The notes below the pieces were generated by a model, which was not told the origin of the DNA, searched no databases, and saw only the letters and a list, made by a program, of their open reading frames with translations. Made by a program: the position numbers and the translations under genes. Shown one piece after another: positions 42,908 through 51,887 of a stretch of DNA of 64,000 nucleotides. How positions within the stretch are numbered: the stretch's first letter is position 1; the number at the start of each line of letters is the position of its first letter. Source of the stretch: Niveibacterium microcysteis (GTDB taxonomy: Bacteria; Pseudomonadota; Gammaproteobacteria; Burkholderiales; Rhodocyclaceae); contig NZ_CP071060.1 of the NCBI RefSeq assembly GCF_017161445.1, forward strand, positions 434,001-498,000, read 5' to 3'.

Positions 42908-44044
42908 TCAGCGTTCGAATAGCTCGTGGAAGCGCGCCAGGTCGGTGGTTGCCTTGCGGGCGTCGGCGAGACCGACGCGTTTGGCTTTCAGCAGGATCTG
43001 CAGGTCGGAGTTCATCGTGTGCGAGCGGGAGTCCGGCACCGCGTTGAGCTTGTCGAGCAAGGGGCGGATGCCGCCGACGTTGCGCGATGCGATCAGCGCC
43101 TGCGCTTCGGCGTTGGGCGTCAGGCATTCGGTGGCGAGGTAGTAGGAGTCGCCCTTCAGTGACGGAATCAGCGCCTGGCAGATCACGCTGCGCAGCGAGC
43201 TGGCCAGCGTCTGCGCCTGGGTTTCGGTGTTGCCGAGCAGGCGCAGCATCTTCTGCAGGCCCAGCTCGGTGGTCTTCGCGTGCAGCGTAGCAAACACCAG
43301 CGGGCCGGATTCCGACAAGGCGAGCGCTTCCTGCGCCGTTTGCGCGTCACGGATCTCGCCAATCAGGATGACGTCGGGGCGTTCGCGCAGTGCATCGAGG
43401 GCGCCCAGGTAGTAGCTGCCAACGTCGCCGTCTTCGCCCACTTCGCGTTGTGTGATGATGCAACGGCGCTGCGGGATCAGGGTTTCGACCGGGTCTTCGA
43501 TCGTGATGATGTGGCCCGAGCGGGTCTTGTTGATCTCGTCGAGCAGCGAGGCGATCGTCGTCGATTTGCCTTGGCAGGTGTCGCCAATGAACAGCACGAG
43601 GCCGCTGTTGAGCTTGACCAGCTCCTGGATCGACGGGCGCAGACCGAGGTCTTCCATCGGCATCGGCTCGGTCGGGAAACGGCGAATCACGCAGCCTAGG
43701 CGCTTGCGGCCCTGGAAGGTGAAGCAGTTAGCGCGGATGCGGGCGCTGTAGAGGTCCTTCGAGCGATCGAAGGCGCGCTCCATGATGCGCTCTTCCCAGT
43801 TCGGTTCGATGACCTTGAAGAACTCCTCCAGATCCTCGCCGGTTACCGGCGTGTCGCAGGCAGCCACCAGGCGCTTGGGCTGGCGCAGCATCACCGGGCT
43901 GTTCTGGTGAATGATGATGTCGCTGAACACGATGTTCGAGTTGAGCAGGTGCAGGATCTGCTCAACCAGCGTACCGAGGGCGGGGTAGCCCGCATTCTCG
44001 GCCGGGGACAGCGTCTCGATCATCGAGTAGTTCTGGAATTCCAT
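42908..44044 (-). CDS. Third PilT/PilU-like ATPase, divergent
   Basis: A 378-residue secretion-type ATPase related to PilT/PilU but clearly distinct. Walker A is GDTCQGKST, the Asp box HIITIEDPVETLIPQRR, Walker B DVILIGEIRD and the His box VFATLHAKTTE. The N-terminal part lacks the usual SDLHL motif and instead has VFSDIIIHQNSPVMLRQP. GGGAG lies 6 bases before the ATG. It is monocistronic, 13 kb from pilT and pilU. Probably an accessory retraction or regulatory motor for type IV pili. Confidence 0.88.
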   Translation of the reverse strand: MEFQNYSMIETLSPAENAGYPALGTLVEQILHLLNSNIVFSDIIIHQNSPVMLRQPKRLVAACDTPVTGEDLEEFFKVIEPNWEERIMERAFDRSKDLYSARIRANCFTFQGRKRLGCVIRRFPTEPMPMEDLGLRPSIQELVKLNSGLVLFIGDTCQGKSTTIASLLDEINKTRSGHIITIEDPVETLIPQRRCIITQREVGEDGDVGSYYLGALDALRERPDVILIGEIRDAQTAQEALALSESGPLVFATLHAKTTELGLQKMLRLLGNTETQAQTLASSLRSVICQALIPSLKGDSYYLATECLTPNAEAQALIASRNVGGIRPLLDKLNAVPDSRSHTMNSDLQILLKAKRVGLADARKATTDLARFHELFER

Positions 44045-44205
44045 TCAGGCTCCCTGCGCAAGCATTTTGTTCGTGCGGGCGTGACTATATACCGCTGTGC
44101 GCCGATTTCTACGGGCGCGCCGACAGGCGGCCAGCAGATCGATGGCTGTACGTAATTTCAGTATTCTAGCTGTTTACTGATTTGCGCCGGAATGGGGGCG
44201 GCGCT

Positions 44206-44778
44206 TCAGGCGATACGCACGTAAACCGCTGCCTCGCCGGCGTCGCCGCCGTGTTCCGGAGTGTTCTGCGGTCGCAGGTGTTCCAGCACAAAGCCGCAAC
44301 GCTCTGCCAGCGCGCGGCTGCGGAGGTTGCGTGCGTTGGTGACGATTTCCAGTCGGCGAGCATGGAGCGTGTGCAAGGCCAGGTCGCGGATCGCGCTGAC
44401 TGCTTCGCTTAGGTAGCCGTGGCCAAGGCTTGGCGTATGCCCCCAATAGCCGATCTCGAACCGTCGCGCGAGCCAATCAAAGCGGTGAAGGCCGCAGGCA
44501 CCGACAAGGCGATCCTCGGTACGGTGCCGGATCAGGAAAGTGAAGTCTTCGCGCAGGACGAACTGGGCTTCGGCGCGCCGGCAGAAGGTTTCGAAGCTCT
44601 CCAGCGTTGGCTCCGGCACTGCCCACGGCAGGTTTGCCGGCCACTGGCGCAGCGCCACCAACGAGTCGCACACCGCTTCCATGACGGCCGCGCCGTCGCC
44701 CGCGCGGGGCGGGCGCAGCGTGAGGCGCGCCGTGTCGATCTGCCCGGGCATGTCGAGCAGAACCGGCGCGCGGCTCAC
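44206..44778 (-). CDS. RimJ/RimL-type GNAT N-acetyltransferase
   Basis: A 190-residue acetyltransferase: IDTARLTLRPPRAGD near the start, EIGYWGHTPSLGHGYLSEAV (acetyl-CoA loop) and IVTNARNLRSRALAERCGF. This resembles ribosomal-protein or antibiotic-modifying RimL-like enzymes; the substrate is unknown. I choose the GTG overlapping the nusB stop by 4 bases (GTGA). An ATG at 44751 is the alternative; neither has a strong ribosome site. Last gene of the rib-nusB operon. Confidence 0.82.
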   Translation of the reverse strand: MSRAPVLLDMPGQIDTARLTLRPPRAGDGAAVMEAVCDSLVALRQWPANLPWAVPEPTLESFETFCRRAEAQFVLREDFTFLIRHRTEDRLVGACGLHRFDWLARRFEIGYWGHTPSLGHGYLSEAVSAIRDLALHTLHARRLEIVTNARNLRSRALAERCGFVLEHLRPQNTPEHGGDAGEAAVYVRIA

Positions 44779-45251
44779 TTGCGTGGCGCGCCCTTCTTGG
44801 CGTGTTCCACTTCCACCGCGCGCAGCCGCGCCGCGCACTTGTCCAGCACGCCATTCACGAAGCGGTGCCCTTCGGTGCCGCCGAAGTTCTTTGCCAGCTC
44901 GATGGCTTCGTTGAGGATCACGCGATACGGCGTTTCGGGGCAGTGCTTCAGTTCGTACACGCCGAGCAGCACGATTGCGCGTTCGATCGGCGAGAGTTCC
45001 CCGATCGGGCGATCGATGTGCGGCACGAACTCGGCTTCAAGTTCGCTGGCGTGCTCGGTCGCGCCGGTCAGCAACGCGCGCAGCAGGATGCGGTCGGAGC
45101 GCACCCAGTCGCCCGCGGTTTCTTCCGAGATCTCAAGGTGTTCCTCGATCATCGGAACCGAATTGCCGGTCAGCTGCCACTGGTACAGGCCTTGCAGCAC
45201 CAGTTCGCGCGCCAGGCGGCGCGGCGTTTTGTTCGGGGTTGGGGTGTTCAT
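44775..45251 (-). CDS. nusB: Transcription antitermination factor NusB
   Basis: A 158-residue protein that binds boxA RNA with NusE/S10 during rRNA transcription. [19 protein letters not shown] at the N-terminus, [44 protein letters not shown] at the C-terminus are conserved. It overlaps ribH by 4 bases; the ribH-nusB order is standard. Confidence 0.97.
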   Translation of the reverse strand: MNTPTPNKTPRRLARELVLQGLYQWQLTGNSVPMIEEHLEISEETAGDWVRSDRILLRALLTGATEHASELEAEFVPHIDRPIGELSPIERAIVLLGVYELKHCPETPYRVILNEAIELAKNFGGTEGHRFVNGVLDKCAARLRAVEVEHAKKGAPRK

Positions 45252-45721
45252 GCGCGGAGTGCCTTTTGCAGGTTGGCCATCTCGATCGCCGCCTGAGCGG
45301 CCTCGGTGCCTTTTTGATGCATGCGGAATTCGGCCTGGTTGTCATCCTCGGTCGTCAGCACGCCGTTCGCGATCGGGATGCTCTCGTCGAGCGTGACGCG
45401 GGTGATGCCGGCGCCCTGTTCGTTCGACACCAGTTCGAAGTGGTAGGTCTCGCCGCGGATTACCGCGCCGAGCGCGATCAGGGCATCGAAACGGCCCGAT
45501 CGTGCCATCGTCTGCAGCGCCAGGGGGATCTCGAGTGCGCCCGGCACGGTGGCGATCTGGATCGCATCGTGGGCAACACCGCGGTTGATCAGTTCAGTGG
45601 TCGCGGCCGACAGCAGGCCTTCGCATACGTACTGGTTGAAACGGCTCATCACGATGCCGACACGCAGGCCGGCGCCGTTGAGGTCGGGGGTGATCTCGGC
45701 AATCTTCTCGAAGCGGGGCAT
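45248..45721 (-). CDS. ribH: 6,7-dimethyl-8-ribityllumazine synthase
   Basis: Penultimate step of riboflavin synthesis. 157 residues: [52 protein letters not shown] with the catalytic His, and [23 protein letters not shown] precedes the ATG. 45 bases after ribBA. Confidence 0.97.
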   Translation of the reverse strand: MPRFEKIAEITPDLNGAGLRVGIVMSRFNQYVCEGLLSAATTELINRGVAHDAIQIATVPGALEIPLALQTMARSGRFDALIALGAVIRGETYHFELVSNEQGAGITRVTLDESIPIANGVLTTEDDNQAEFRMHQKGTEAAQAAIEMANLQKALRA

Positions 45722-45766
45722 GTCAGTCCTTGTAGGCGCCATGCGGGCGCCGTGCGATGTTTGGGG

Positions 45767-46864
45767 TCAGGCGGTCGGCGCGTCGTAACCGGTGATTTCG
45801 AGGCCGAAGCCGGTCATGCTGGGGATCTTGCGCGGGCTTGCGAGCACGCGCATCTTGCCGACGCCGAGGTTGCGCAGGATCTGCGCGCCGATACCGAAAA
45901 TCCGCGGGTCCCATTTCAGCGCCGGGCGGCGGTTGCTGTCCGGCGTGAGCTTGGCGATCAGTTCTTCGCCGCTTTCGGGCCTGCGCAGCAGAATCAGCAC
46001 GCCGTTACCGTGCGCGGCAATCCGGCGCAGCGAATCGTCAATGCCAAAGCTGTGGTGACTGCCGGCGGGGTCGAGAAAGTCCAGCACCGAAACCGGCTCA
46101 TGCACCCGCACCAGCGCCTCGGTGTCGGGGCGCACGTCACCACGCGACAGCGCCAGATGCACATCGCCCGATACCCGGTCAGCGAAAGCACAGAGTTGGA
46201 ACGGCCCGTGCGCGGTGTCCACGGTCTTTTCGGTGACGCGCTCGATCAGCACCTCGGCCTGGGCGCGATACTCGATCAGATCGCGGATTGCGCCGATCTT
46301 CAGGTCGTGTTCCTTCGCGAATTCCAGCAGATCCGGCAGGCGCGCCATCGTGCCGTCGTCCTTGAGAATCTCGCAGATCACCGCCGCAGGCTCGCAACCG
46401 GCCAACTGTGCGAGATCGCAACCGGCTTCGGTGTGGCCGGCACGCACCAGCACACCGCCGGGCTGTGCCATCAGCGGGAAGATGTGGCCCGGCTGCACGA
46501 TCGAATCCGGCGTTGCGTTTCGGGCGACGGCTGCCTGCACGGTGACCGCACGGTCCTGCGCGGAGATGCCCGTCGTCACCCCTTCGGCCGCCTCGATCGA
46601 GGTGGTGAAGGCGGTGGAAAAGGGCGAGCGGTTGTCCTTTACCATCAAGCCCAGCCCCAACTGCTTGCAGCGCTGTTGCGTGAGCGTCAGGCAGATCAGG
46701 CCGCGGCCATGCTTGGCCATGAAGTTGATCGCTTCAGGCGTGACATGTTCGGCGGCAAGAACCAGGTCGCCCTCGTTTTCGCGATCCTCTTCATCCACCA
46801 GCACCACCATCTTGCCGGCGCGGATGTCTTCGATGATTGCGGTAATCGGTGCCAGTACGCTCAT
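45767..46864 (-). CDS. ribBA: 3,4-dihydroxy-2-butanone-4-phosphate synthase with degenerate GTP cyclohydrolase II domain
   Basis: A 365-residue two-domain protein. The N-terminal RibB half is complete: VDEEDRENEGDLVLAAE, RHGRGLICLTL-type segment and RAGHTEAGCDLAQLAG. The C-terminal half aligns with GTP cyclohydrolase II but lacks the Cys-x2-G...Cys-x-Cys zinc site: the region reads VRVHEPVSVLDFLDPAGSHH with no Cys. It therefore supplies only the RibB activity. A separate RibA is expected elsewhere. Overlaps ribE by 4 bases. Confidence 0.93.
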   Translation of the reverse strand: MSVLAPITAIIEDIRAGKMVVLVDEEDRENEGDLVLAAEHVTPEAINFMAKHGRGLICLTLTQQRCKQLGLGLMVKDNRSPFSTAFTTSIEAAEGVTTGISAQDRAVTVQAAVARNATPDSIVQPGHIFPLMAQPGGVLVRAGHTEAGCDLAQLAGCEPAAVICEILKDDGTMARLPDLLEFAKEHDLKIGAIRDLIEYRAQAEVLIERVTEKTVDTAHGPFQLCAFADRVSGDVHLALSRGDVRPDTEALVRVHEPVSVLDFLDPAGSHHSFGIDDSLRRIAAHGNGVLILLRRPESGEELIAKLTPDSNRRPALKWDPRIFGIGAQILRNLGVGKMRVLASPRKIPSMTGFGLEITGYDAPTA

Positions 46865-47493
46865 GACTGCCCTCCGCCGGTCTGCATGTCGGAGGCTGAC
46901 GCTTCTTTTTCCCAGGCCAGCATGCGCTCGACGTGGCGGGCGATCAGGTCGACTTCGAGGTTCACCTTGGTTCCTGGCGTGAGGCGCTTGAGGGTCGTGA
47001 CTTCAACCGTGTGCGGGATCAGGTTGATCGAGAAATCCGTGCCTTCGATGCGGTTCACCGTGAGGCTCACACCATCCACCGTGATCGATCCTTTGCGGGC
47101 GATGTAGCCGGCCAATGCGCGCGGGGCACGGATCACCAGCTCGTGGCTCTCGCCGATCGGCGCGAACTTCAGCACTTCGCCGACGCCATCGACGTGGCCG
47201 CTGACAAGGTGGCCACCGATTCGGTCGGCCAGACGCAGCGCCTTCTCGAGGTTCACCTCGCCCGGCTCGGCGAGCCCGACGGTGCAGGCCAGCGTTTCGG
47301 CCGACACGTCAAACTGCATCCGCTGGCCTTCCTTCGCGATCACGGTAAGGCAGACGCCGTTGTGGGCGATCGAATCACCGAGCGCCACATCGGAAAGATC
47401 CCAGTTGCCAACATCGGTGGTCAGGCGGACGCCTTGGTCGAGCGGGGTCACCGCAACGATGCGGCCGGTTGCGGCCACGATTCCGGAGAACAT
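46861..47493 (-). CDS. ribE: Riboflavin synthase alpha chain
   Basis: Dismutates two lumazines into riboflavin. 210 residues in two lumazine-binding repeats: MFSGIVAATGRI at the N-terminus and the second repeat starting near GGHLVSGHVDGVGEV. CGGAG lies 7 bases before the ATG; the upstream extension is discarded. First gene of ribE-ribBA-ribH-nusB. A TAGAAT (47520-47525, minus) could be the -10. No FMN riboswitch is recognisable in the short upstream region. Confidence 0.96.
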   Translation of the reverse strand: MFSGIVAATGRIVAVTPLDQGVRLTTDVGNWDLSDVALGDSIAHNGVCLTVIAKEGQRMQFDVSAETLACTVGLAEPGEVNLEKALRLADRIGGHLVSGHVDGVGEVLKFAPIGESHELVIRAPRALAGYIARKGSITVDGVSLTVNRIEGTDFSINLIPHTVEVTTLKRLTPGTKVNLEVDLIARHVERMLAWEKEASASDMQTGGGQS

Positions 47494-47650
47494 GCTTCGC
47501 TCCGCTTGGAAAAACCGCAATTCTAGCCGATCCGCCGGGGCCGGCACCGATCGCGGCAGGTGGCGCGCGCTGAAGCGGCGCCGGGCTTCCCTCCCAATCT
47601 TGCGAACTGTGCCGCGGGTAGCCGGGCCGGCGCGCCGCTATCATCGCGCC

Positions 47651-50600
47651 ATGTCCCCCATCCGCCCCTCGTTTGTCGCCGTTGCAGCCTGGGCTGCGCG
47701 TGTGTGCGCTGCCGTGCTCGTTCTCTCGACCCAACCCGCCGGTGCCGCACCGGTTGAAGCCACGCCGTCCGAGCGTGCATGGCTGGCTACGCATCCGGTG
47801 ATCCGGGTCGGTGTCGCGCGCCAGGACTGGGCGCCGATCGAACAGTTCAGCGCAGAGGGGCGCTACATCGGTATGTCGGCCGACATGCTCGAGCTGATTG
47901 CGCGGCGTATCGGCGCGACTTACGAAATTCGTGTCGAACGCGACGCCGCGGCGCTGTTTGCCAAAGTGCGTGCCGGCGAGATTGACGTGGTGCCGTCGAT
48001 CGGTCGCACCGGCGAGCGCGAGCGCTTCATGGACTTCACGCAGTCCTACCTCGACACGCCGGTCGTCATGATCGCCCGGCGCGATACCAGTGGCCTGTCG
48101 CCGGACGCAACGCTGGAAGGGCGCACCGTGGCGGTCGAGGAGGGCTATGCCGCGGCCGAGCTGGTGCCACAGCGCTACCCGCGCGCAAAGTTACTCAGGG
48201 TGCCGACGACGGCGGATGCGCTGCGCGCGGTATCCGAAGCGCGTGCCGACGCTTATTTCGGCGCGCTCGCACCGGCCGAGTATCAGGTCGAACGCGGCTT
48301 GCTTTCCAACCTCTCGGTACGCGGCCCGGTACCGATCGATTCCGGCCTGCGCTTTGGTGTCGGCCGCCAGGCCGCCGCGCTCGCGCCGCTGCTCGATCGC
48401 GCGATTGCCTCGATCAGTGCCGACGAACGCGCGGCGGTCGTGCGTCGTTGGGCGCCGGTGCCGCTCCAGTTGGCCCCGGTCGCAACCCCCTTGCAGCTCG
48501 ACGCAGCCCAGCGCGCGTGGCTGGCCGCTCATCCGCGCCTGCGCATCGGCTATATCGCCGACTACGCGCCGCTGACCGAGCGCGGGCCGGATGGCCGCAT
48601 GCAGGGTCTGTTCGCCGACAAGTTCGACCTTCTTGCGCGGCGCCTCGGCGTTGGCATCGAGACCCCGCGCGCCTACACCCTGGCTGACCTGCAGCGTGCA
48701 CTCGCCACACGCGAGATCGATCTCGCCTTGGGCCTTTCGCGCAGCGCCGAACGCGAAGAGTTCGCGCGCTTCGCCGGCCCGCTGCTCACGACCGCCACCG
48801 TGGCGGTCACGCGCAGCGAAGGCGACTTCTTCCACGAGCCGGGGCAGTACCTCGGGAAGGTCGTGGCGATGAAGCGCGGTCATTTCCTGGTGCCGCGGCT
48901 TGCGCGCAACTACCCGGGCGTCCATGTCATCGAGTTCGATACCCTGGAGCAGGCGCTCGATGCGGTGGCGCGCGGCGAAGCCGAGGCAAGCTTCAACGAC
49001 CTGACCGCCGTGGCGCCGCGCCTCGCCAAGGATTACGCCGGCGTGCTGAAAGTGGCCGGCAGCTGGGTCGAGGCGCCGAGCGAGGTGCACATCGCAGTGC
49101 GCAGCGATTGGCCCGAGCTGGTCGCGCTACTCGGGCTTGCGCTCGATTCACTGACGCCGGCCGAAGTGCACCAGCTCAATGAACGCTGGCTGGTGCCGAA
49201 GTACCGATTCGTGTTGCCGTGGCAGAAGGTGCTGTCGATCGGCCTGCCGGTGCTGGCGGTGCTGGCGCTGGTGATCGGCATCATCGTCGTCTGGAACCGT
49301 CGCCTGCAGCGCGAGGTGACTCGCCGGCTGGCAAGCGAGGCGGCGCTGGCTGAGGCGCGCGATGCGGCGCTGGATTCGGCCGACCGCAAGGCCGCCTTCC
49401 TGGCCGCCTTGTCACACGAAATGCGCACGCCGATGAACGGTGTGACCGGCATGGTCGACGCGCTGGCGCATGGCCGACTCGACGAAAACCAGCACTATCA
49501 GCTGGGCGTCGTGGCGCGCTCGGCGCGGGTTGCGCTGTCGATCCTGAACGATGCGCTCGACTTCGCCCGTATCGAAGCAGGCCGGCTCTCGCTCGATCCG
49601 CAGCCGACCGATGTGCGCGCGCTGGCCGAGGATGTCGCTTCGCTGTTTGCGCCGATGGCCGCCGAGCGCGGGCTTGCCTTGCAGCTTTCGGTCGCGCCGC
49701 AGGTGCCGCCGCTGGTGCTCGACGGCCTGCGCGTGCGGCAGGTGATGGCAAACCTGGTATCCAACGCGATCCGCTACACCGAACGTGGCGCCGTTCGCCT
49801 CAAGCTCGCCGCTGCTCCGCTCACGACGCGTCGCTGGCGCCTGATCGTCGAGGTGGAGGACAGCGGCCCCGGCATTCCCGACAGCGAGCGTCACCGTCTG
49901 TTCCAACCCTTCGAGCCGCTCGGCGGACCTGGCTCGCCCGGCACCGGGCTCGGGCTCGCAATCTGCCGTGCGCTGACCGATGCGATGCACGGCCGGCTCG
50001 ACTACACCGCCGGCGGGCAGGGTGGCAGCCTCTTCAGCTTCACCGTCGAGGCGGATTCGGCCTTGCTGGCATCGGCCGATGAACGCAGCTTCGTCGGCGT
50101 TTGCGTTCGCATGGCGGTTGCTGACCCGTTCTGGCGGCAGGAAAGCGAAGCCTGGCTGCGCAACTGGGGGGCACATGTGGTGAGCCCCGAGGCGCGCGAC
50201 TTCACACAGATCACGCTGTCCGACGGCGCCCCCGCGCTCGAGGGCCAACCCAGCGTGAGGCTTACGCGCGACGTCGGCGGCACGATTCGCAGCCTGCGCG
50301 GTGCCGTCATCGAATTGGCAGCCGAGCCGCTGCTGCCCTCGCGGCTGCAGCAGGCACTCAGCCGTGCGCTGGACCCCGCACCGTTGCGCGCAGCTGAGCC
50401 AGCCGCCGCGCCGCCCGCGAATCGCGTGGTGCTGGTGGTCGACGACGAGCCGTTGAACCTGCGCGTTGCGAAGGAGCTGCTGTCTTTGCTTGGCTTCGAT
50501 GCGCAGCTGGTCGGCGAATCGCAGGCGGGATTCGAGGCCTTCTGCACCGGCACCTACTGCGCGGTGCTGCTGGATTACCGCATGCCGGGTGAGGACGGCA

Positions 50601-51175
50601 TCAGCCTCGCGGCCCGCATGCGCCAGCGCGAGCGCCTGAGGGGGCTGGCGCGCACGCCGATCGCAGCGGTCACCGCCGATGGCAGCGAGACCACCGCCAG
50701 CGCATGTGCCGCTGCCGGCATGGACAGCGTGGTACTCAAGCCGCTGACGCTGGAGACGCTGCATGCGGCGCTGACCCAGCTGGGCTGCGCGCCGGCGATG
50801 CCGCCGCAAGGTCTGATGGCCGAGGAGGTGCACGACGAGGAGGCGGAGCCCCTCGCCCATCTGGCGGCACTGCTGGGTTCAACCGAGCGGGCGCATGGCA
50901 TCGCGCAGGGCTTCGTGACGGCCTCGGCCGAAGATTTGGTGGCGCTGCGCGAAAAGCTCGACATCGAAGATCTCGAAGCCGTCCGCTTCCTTGCTCACCG
51001 GATCAAGGGCGGCGCCCGCAATGCCGGTTTCGAGCGCGTCGGGACTGCTGCGGCGGAACTCGAGGGGGCTGCCAAGGCGGGCGATGCGGCCGCCACGCGC
51101 CGGCTTACGGTGCCGCTGGGCCGGGCGCTCGAACGCCTCCGCCTGCGCCTCGCCGAGATCGCACCGAGCGCCTGA
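47651..51175 (+). CDS. Hybrid sensor histidine kinase with tandem solute-binding domains (BvgS/EvgS-like)
   Basis: A 1174-residue membrane sensor: signal sequence, two periplasmic SBP_bac_3 (Venus-flytrap) domains (about 45-270 and 290-515), one membrane helix (about 526-548), then HisKA with His589 (ALSHEMRTPMNG). HATPase follows (Asn701, DSGPGIP, GTGLGLAI), then a receiver with Asp975 (VLLDYRMPGEDG) and a C-terminal HPt domain with His1116 (LAHRIKGGARNAG). The order matches BvgS/EvgS without a PAS domain. No partner response regulator is adjacent. The ligand is unknown. Divergent from ribE. Confidence 0.93.
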   Translation: MSPIRPSFVAVAAWAARVCAAVLVLSTQPAGAAPVEATPSERAWLATHPVIRVGVARQDWAPIEQFSAEGRYIGMSADMLELIARRIGATYEIRVERDAAALFAKVRAGEIDVVPSIGRTGERERFMDFTQSYLDTPVVMIARRDTSGLSPDATLEGRTVAVEEGYAAAELVPQRYPRAKLLRVPTTADALRAVSEARADAYFGALAPAEYQVERGLLSNLSVRGPVPIDSGLRFGVGRQAAALAPLLDRAIASISADERAAVVRRWAPVPLQLAPVATPLQLDAAQRAWLAAHPRLRIGYIADYAPLTERGPDGRMQGLFADKFDLLARRLGVGIETPRAYTLADLQRALATREIDLALGLSRSAEREEFARFAGPLLTTATVAVTRSEGDFFHEPGQYLGKVVAMKRGHFLVPRLARNYPGVHVIEFDTLEQALDAVARGEAEASFNDLTAVAPRLAKDYAGVLKVAGSWVEAPSEVHIAVRSDWPELVALLGLALDSLTPAEVHQLNERWLVPKYRFVLPWQKVLSIGLPVLAVLALVIGIIVVWNRRLQREVTRRLASEAALAEARDAALDSADRKAAFLAALSHEMRTPMNGVTGMVDALAHGRLDENQHYQLGVVARSARVALSILNDALDFARIEAGRLSLDPQPTDVRALAEDVASLFAPMAAERGLALQLSVAPQVPPLVLDGLRVRQVMANLVSNAIRYTERGAVRLKLAAAPLTTRRWRLIVEVEDSGPGIPDSERHRLFQPFEPLGGPGSPGTGLGLAICRALTDAMHGRLDYTAGGQGGSLFSFTVEADSALLASADERSFVGVCVRMAVADPFWRQESEAWLRNWGAHVVSPEARDFTQITLSDGAPALEGQPSVRLTRDVGGTIRSLRGAVIELAAEPLLPSRLQQALSRALDPAPLRAAEPAAAPPANRVVLVVDDEPLNLRVAKELLSLLGFDAQLVGESQAGFEAFCTGTYCAVLLDYRMPGEDGISLAARMRQRERLRGLARTPIAAVTADGSETTASACAAAGMDSVVLKPLTLETLHAALTQLGCAPAMPPQGLMAEEVHDEEAEPLAHLAALLGSTERAHGIAQGFVTASAEDLVALREKLDIEDLEAVRFLAHRIKGGARNAGFERVGTAAAELEGAAKAGDAAATRRLTVPLGRALERLRLRLAEIAPSA

Positions 51176-51178
51176 CCG

Positions 51179-51799
51179 CTAGGGCTTGTTCTCGGCCGCG
51201 TTGGCGGGCGGGCGCAGCCGGATCGGGCTGGCGAGTTCGGGGTGGTAGCCGACCACGCCTTGATAGGCCTCGGTGATACGCGCCATGTCGGCCGCGTCGT
51301 CGCCGCTGAGTGTCATGTAGCTGCGGATGCCGATCGTTCGCGTTGCGAAGTCGATGTAGGCAAGGCCCAGCTGCATGTCGGCCGCGCGGGCGATGCGCAG
51401 GAAGCCGGACTTCCAGTGATCCAGGCGGCGCCGCGTGCCTTCCGGCGCCATCGCGAGGATCAGGGTGTCGCGACGGCGGATGTCGGCCGCCAGTGTTTCG
51501 ATGAAGCCCCCGGTCGCGGCACGATTGACCGGAATCCCGCCCCAGCTGCGCAACAGGCGGTTGAATGGGCCGACGAAGATGGTGTGTTTGCCGATCCAGC
51601 GCACTGGCCAGCCGCAGGCCCAACGTGCCAGCAGACCGAGCGGGAAGTCCCAGTTCGAGGTGTGCGGATACACGATCAGCAGGACTTTGGCTGCTGTCGG
51701 TGGCGGCAGGTCGATGCGCCAGCCGACCAGGCGCAACAAGGTGTGGGCCCAGCGGCGTGGGCGGGGAGCGAGGCTGGGCGCGTGATCGGGCTGCGACAA
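51179..51799 (-). CDS. 1-acyl-glycerol-3-phosphate acyltransferase-like protein
   Basis: A 206-residue PlsC-like acyltransferase. HTSNWDF supplies the HxxxxD catalytic motif (YPHTSNWDFPLG), MAPEGTRRR the substrate-binding motif III, and GGIPVNR motif II. It has one hydrophobic segment near the N-terminus. The likely start is a TTG at 51799 with AGGA 9 bases upstream, because no ATG or GTG gives the full domain; the frame is open to 51985 but upstream sequence looks non-coding. It ends 3 bases from the convergent kinase gene. Confidence 0.8.
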   Translation of the reverse strand: MSQPDHAPSLAPRPRRWAHTLLRLVGWRIDLPPPTAAKVLLIVYPHTSNWDFPLGLLARWACGWPVRWIGKHTIFVGPFNRLLRSWGGIPVNRAATGGFIETLAADIRRRDTLILAMAPEGTRRRLDHWKSGFLRIARAADMQLGLAYIDFATRTIGIRSYMTLSGDDAADMARITEAYQGVVGYHPELASPIRLRPPANAAENKP

Positions 51800-51887
51800 G
51801 GCGTGGGTTCCTGAACTAGGGTGCGCGACTATCCCAGCTTGCGCGCGCAGCGTCCATCGTGCACTGCAACCCGCAAGGCCTGCGCGC

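Noticed and set aside
44045..44205. TATAGT on the minus strand (44084-44089) as a promoter for the PilT-like gene
   Set aside because: The -10 match is good, but the -35 position reads GTAGAA, too weak to list as a promoter without expression data.
47494..47650. Possible FMN riboswitch upstream of ribE
   Set aside because: The 157-base divergent interval shows no RFN-type conserved blocks, and it is too short to hold both a promoter and the element.
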